Assembly (NCBI RefSeq): GCF_003626645.1
Contig: NZ_RBAM01000011.1
Coordinates: forward strand, 183,498 to 247,497
DNA length: 64,000 nucleotides
Reading direction: 5' to 3'
DNA from: Streptomyces klenkii
GTDB lineage: Bacteria; Actinomycetota; Actinomycetes; Streptomycetales; Streptomycetaceae
Shown here in pieces: positions 61,335-64,000 of this stretch. A program made the translations under genes and the position numbers. Under the pieces are notes generated by a model, which was not told the DNA's origin, did no database searches, and worked only from the letters and a program-made list of their open reading frames with translations. The stretch's first letter is position 1. Each line of letters begins with the position of its first letter.

Positions 61335-63551
61335 TCAGCTGTTGTCGTCGGCGGCCTTGTCGGCGTCGGCGGACTTCTCGGCCTGGACCGGCTTCTCGGC
61401 CTCGGCCGGCTTCTCCGCGGCTTCCTCGGACTTCTCGGCAGCCTCGGCGGCGCCGGACTCCTCGGATTCCACGGACTCCTCGCCGGAGGTGACCTCGGTG
61501 ACCTCGTCCTCGGAGTCCTCGGACTCGACCATGGCGTCCGTGAACTCGACGCCGTCCAGCTCCGCGAGGCGGTCGGAGGCGTCCGTCTGGCCGCCCTGGT
61601 CGGCTTCGAGGGCCTTGGCGAACCACTCGCGGGCCTCGGCCTCGCGGCCGACGTCCAGCAGCGCGTCGGCGTACGCGTAGCGCAGGCGCGCGGTCCACGG
61701 CTGGACCGAGTTGGAGGCGAGCTCGGGGCTCTGCAGCGTCACGACGGCGGCGTCGGTCTGGCCCATGTCCTTGCGGGCACCGGCGGCGACCAGGCGCATC
61801 TCGACCTGGCCGGCCTTGTCGAGCTTGTTGACCTCGGGCTCGCCGGCCATGGCCAGCGCGCGCTCGGGGCGGCCCATGCCGCGCTCGCAGTCGGCCATCA
61901 CGGGCCACAGCTCGACGGAGCCGGTCATGCGGCGGGCGGCACGGAACTCGGCGAGCGCCTCGGAGTACTTGGCCGTCGCGTACGAGGCGAAGCCGGCGGC
62001 CTCGCGGACCGCGGCGACGCGGGAGGCGAGACGCAGGGCGATCCGGGAGTAGGCGTAGGCCTGCTCCGGGTCCTCGTCGAGCAGGTTGGCGACCATGACG
62101 AGGTTGCGGGCGACCTCTTCGGCGAGGCCCTTCGGCAGGCTCATGAGCTCCTGCCGCACGTCCGCGTCGATCTCGTCACCGGTGACGTCGTCGGGGATCG
62201 GCAGGCGCTTCACCGGCTCGCGGTCGCTGCGGTCCCGGTCGCGGTCGTCACGGCGCCCGTAGCCGCCGGAACGGTCGTCACGGCCGCCGCGGTAGCCGCC
62301 GCCCTGGCGGTCGTCACGGAACGAACGGCGGGGGCCGCGGTCGTCGCGGCCGCCGCGGTAACCACCGCGGTCGTCGTCGCGGCGCGGGCCGCGGTCATCG
62401 CGACGGTCGTCACGGCGGAAGCCGCCACGGTCGTCCTCACGACGGGGGCCGCGGTCGAAGCCGCCACGGTCGTCGTCACGGCGCGGGGCGCGGTCGTCAC
62501 GGCGGTCGTCGCGACGGAAGGGGGGACGGTCGCCACCACGGTCGTCACGGCGACCGAAGCCACCGCCGGCCGGACGGCCGCCGCGGTCGTCGTCGCGACG
62601 CGGGCCGCGGTCGAAGCCGCCACGGTCGTCGCGACGCTCGTCACGACGGAAGGAGGGACGGTCGCCGCCACGGTCGTCGCGGCCGCCGCGGAAGCCACCG
62701 CGGTCGTCGTCACGACGGGGACCGCGGTCGCCACCACGGTCGTCACGACGGTCGTCGCGACGGTCGTCGCGACGGTCGTCGCGACGGTCGTCGCGACGGT
62801 CGTCGCGACGGAAGGACGGGCGGTCACCACCACGGTCATCGCGGCCGCCGCGGAAGCCGCCGCGGTCGTCATCACGGCGCGGGCCGCGGTCATCACGGCG
62901 CTCGTCACGACGGAAGGACGGACGGTCGTCACGGCGGAAGCCGCCCCGGTCGTCGTCACGGCGCGGGCCGCGGTCGAAGCCGCCACGGTCGTCACGGCGC
63001 TCGTCACGGCGGAAGGACGGGCGGTCGCCACCGCGGTCGTCGCGACGGTCATCGCGGCGGAAGCCGCCACGGTCGTCATCGCGGCGCGGGCCGCGGTCGT
63101 CACGGGGGAAGGAGGGACGGTCGTCGCGGCCGCGGAAACCACCGCCGGCCGGACGCCCACCGCGGTCATCGCGGCGCGGGCCGCGGTCATCGCGACGGTC
63201 GTCACGGCGGAAGCCGCCACGGTCATCGTCACGGCGCGGGGCGCGGTCGTCACGACGGAAGGAGGGACGGTCGCCACCGCGGTCGTCGCGGCCGCCGCGG
63301 AAACCACCGCGGTCGTCGTCACGACGGGGACCGCGGTCGCCGCCACGGTCGTCACGACGGAAGGACGGACGGTCGCCACCACGGTCGTCACGACCGCCGC
63401 GGAAACCACCGCCGCCGCCGGCCGGACGGCCGCCGCGGTCGTCGTCGCGGCGCGGGCCGCGGTCATCACGGCGGGGGCCACCGCGTCGGTCGTCGCGGCG
63501 GAAACCGCCGCGGTCGCCACCCGAACGGTCGTCGGGGTAGTTGGTGGGCAT
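61335..63551 (-). CDS. Large protein with Arg/Asp/Gly repeat region and TPR-like domain
   Basis: 738 residues. Residues 1 to about 445 are a disordered region built from imperfect repeats of R-R-D-D-R, G-P-R-R-D-D-D-R-G-G-F and P-S-F-R-R-D, with a pure R-R-D-D run near the middle. Residues about 446-665 are alpha-helical with TPR-like pairs (E-A-L-A-E-F-R-A-A-R, A-L-A-M-A, E-A-R-E-W-F-A-K-A-L). The tail is acidic (Glu/Ala/Lys). Disordered Arg-rich regions of this kind often bind RNA or form condensates; here that is inference. AGGAG before ATG 63551 fixes the start. It lies directly next to the 5S rRNA terminator, in the same direction. Confidence 0.9.
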   Translation of the reverse strand: MPTNYPDDRSGGDRGGFRRDDRRGGPRRDDRGPRRDDDRGGRPAGGGGGFRGGRDDRGGDRPSFRRDDRGGDRGPRRDDDRGGFRGGRDDRGGDRPSFRRDDRAPRRDDDRGGFRRDDRRDDRGPRRDDRGGRPAGGGFRGRDDRPSFPRDDRGPRRDDDRGGFRRDDRRDDRGGDRPSFRRDERRDDRGGFDRGPRRDDDRGGFRRDDRPSFRRDERRDDRGPRRDDDRGGFRGGRDDRGGDRPSFRRDDRRDDRRDDRRDDRRDDRRDDRGGDRGPRRDDDRGGFRGGRDDRGGDRPSFRRDERRDDRGGFDRGPRRDDDRGGRPAGGGFGRRDDRGGDRPPFRRDDRRDDRAPRRDDDRGGFDRGPRREDDRGGFRRDDRRDDRGPRRDDDRGGYRGGRDDRGPRRSFRDDRQGGGYRGGRDDRSGGYGRRDDRDRDRSDREPVKRLPIPDDVTGDEIDADVRQELMSLPKGLAEEVARNLVMVANLLDEDPEQAYAYSRIALRLASRVAAVREAAGFASYATAKYSEALAEFRAARRMTGSVELWPVMADCERGMGRPERALAMAGEPEVNKLDKAGQVEMRLVAAGARKDMGQTDAAVVTLQSPELASNSVQPWTARLRYAYADALLDVGREAEAREWFAKALEADQGGQTDASDRLAELDGVEFTDAMVESEDSEDEVTEVTSGEESVESEESGAAEAAEKSEEAAEKPAEAEKPVQAEKSADADKAADDNS

Positions 63552-63630
63552 CGACGTGACTCCTGTCTTCAGGTACCGCAGTCATTCTCGCGCAACCGGC
63601 GGACCGGCGCGCTTCGGCAGAAATACAAAA

Positions 63631-63674
63631 AAGGACCCTTGGTCCCAGCGTGAACGCTGGGACCAAGGGTCCTT
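63631..63674 (-). terminator. Rho-independent terminator of the rRNA operon
   Basis: A perfect 20-bp stem (63631-63650 and 63655-63674) with a 4-base loop is followed on the minus strand by a T-rich run (about 63630-63625). It lies just after the 5S rRNA gene. Confidence 0.95.
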
Positions 63675-63682
63675 GAAATATT

Positions 63683-63801
63683 GTTCGGCGGCGTCCTACT
63701 CTCCCACACGGTCCCCCATGCAGTACCATCGGCGCTGAAAGGCTTAGCTTCCGGGTTCGAAATGTTACCGGGCGTTTCCCTAACGCTATGACCACCGAAA
63801 C
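63683..63801 (-). rRNA. rrf: 5S ribosomal RNA
   Basis: The minus strand reads GTTTCGGTGGTCATAGCG at the 5' end, C-C-C-G-G-A-A-G-C-T-A-A-G-C-C in the middle and C-G-C-C-G-C-C-G-A-A-C at the 3' end, a complete 5S rRNA of about 119 bases. Ends may be off by one or two bases. Confidence 0.96.
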
Positions 63802-63907
63802 CCTATCGGTTTCGAGCGAACAAGCACACTTTTCAATTAAGGTGGTTCTGCTCAAACCAGCAACTGTTCGTTGCTTCAGAACTAACACAGTGGACGCGAG
63901 CAACTGA

Positions 63908-64000
63908 GGACAAGCCCTCGGCCTATTAGTACCAGTCAGCTCCAACCGTTACCGGTCTTCCACACCTGGCCTATCAACCCAGTCGTCTACTGGGAGCCTT
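63908..64000 (-). rRNA. rrl: 23S ribosomal RNA, 3' end (truncated by the window)
   Basis: The minus strand contains A-C-T-G-G-T-A-C-T-A-A-T-A-G-G-C-C-G-A-G, the conserved 3' end of 23S rRNA, with the gene continuing past the window edge. The spacer to 5S is about 106 bases and contains no tRNA. Confidence 0.93.

Noticed and set aside
62740..63500. CRISPR-like regular repeats
   Set aside because: The repeats are contiguous and in frame with a coding sequence, with no unique spacers.
61293..63653. Very long open frame on the plus strand opposite the R/D/G-repeat protein
   Set aside because: It is a by-product of high GC and of the repeat codons on the other strand; its translation is Val/Ala/Thr monotony without a ribosome binding site, while the minus-strand protein has a start, a TPR-like region and a terminator.
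63802..63907. Possible tRNA between 23S and 5S
   Set aside because: The spacer is only about 106 bases, and no cloverleaf or T-loop sequence (GTTCGAATC-like with pairing arms) could be found.

Overview
This is a high-GC actinobacterial chromosome segment, almost certainly from a Streptomyces. The signs are third-position G/C-rich codons, many GTG and TTG starts, 4-base ATGA/GTGA gene overlaps, a Streptomyces subtilisin inhibitor, streptogrisin-type proteases, and a block of conserved core genes (tyrA, cmk, der, scpA/scpB, parA-like, ald, pyrG, recN, NAD kinase, tlyA). The right edge runs into an rRNA operon on the minus strand, with 5S complete and the 3' tail of 23S. No biosynthetic cluster, prophage, CRISPR array or intact transposase was seen.

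Region by region. 0-4.4 kb: an SSI-type protease inhibitor convergent with a streptogrisin-like protease, then a slipin-type membrane protein and a second streptogrisin-like protease. 4.5-8.0 kb: a three-gene operon of two luciferase-like monooxygenases and a DUF1684 protein behind a promoter with nested inverted repeats. 8.4-16.6 kb: a DUF5685-type protein with a very Cys-rich tail, a SepF-like division protein, an acyl-CoA dehydrogenase, a 14-TM efflux transporter, a PIG-V-like membrane glycosyltransferase, a PAP2 phosphatase and a small I78-type inhibitor. 17-22.5 kb: a stand-alone cytochrome oxidase subunit I, a glycosyltransferase pair and two hypothetical proteins.

22.6-32.9 kb is a dense block of minus-strand housekeeping genes. 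It runs parA-like, RHH-like, scpA, scpB, rsuA/rluB, then tyrA, cmk, plsC-like, der. A small plus-strand DUF952/nucleotidyltransferase pair sits inside it. The 3' end of der is duplicated as an exact 118-bp copy downstream of the intact gene, separated by 59 bp, which looks like the scar of an insertion event. 33-41.4 kb: ald, an NB-ARC/TPR protein, a NUDIX hydrolase, pyrG and a GH15 glucoamylase/trehalase-like enzyme. 41.6-47.5 kb: an MFS transporter, a PucR regulator, a Cys-cluster/pentapeptide-repeat protein, a GT4 glycosyltransferase and an MraY/WecA-like membrane protein. 47.8-53.7 kb: recN, a secreted S41 peptidase, NAD kinase, tlyA, a small hypothetical protein and an SCP2-like protein.

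53.8-58.7 kb is a complete iron-siderophore uptake module: ATPase, two permeases, a Tat/lipoprotein binding protein and a siderophore-interacting reductase. It is organised divergently around a single DtxR/DmdR-type iron box. 58.8-63.6 kb: a HAD phosphatase, a DUF1015 protein and a large protein with an Arg/Asp/Gly-rich repetitive half followed by a TPR-like half, next to the rRNA operon and its strong terminator.

Several intergenic gaps (2.3, 11.7, 41.5 and 47.6 kb) carry related palindromic sequences with the core CCGCCGCAACGGCGA. These look like a dispersed, MITE-like intergenic repeat. Many starts lack a ribosome binding site and have a TAnnnT hexamer just upstream, suggesting leaderless transcripts. 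All functional names come from reading motifs by eye; no database search was run.
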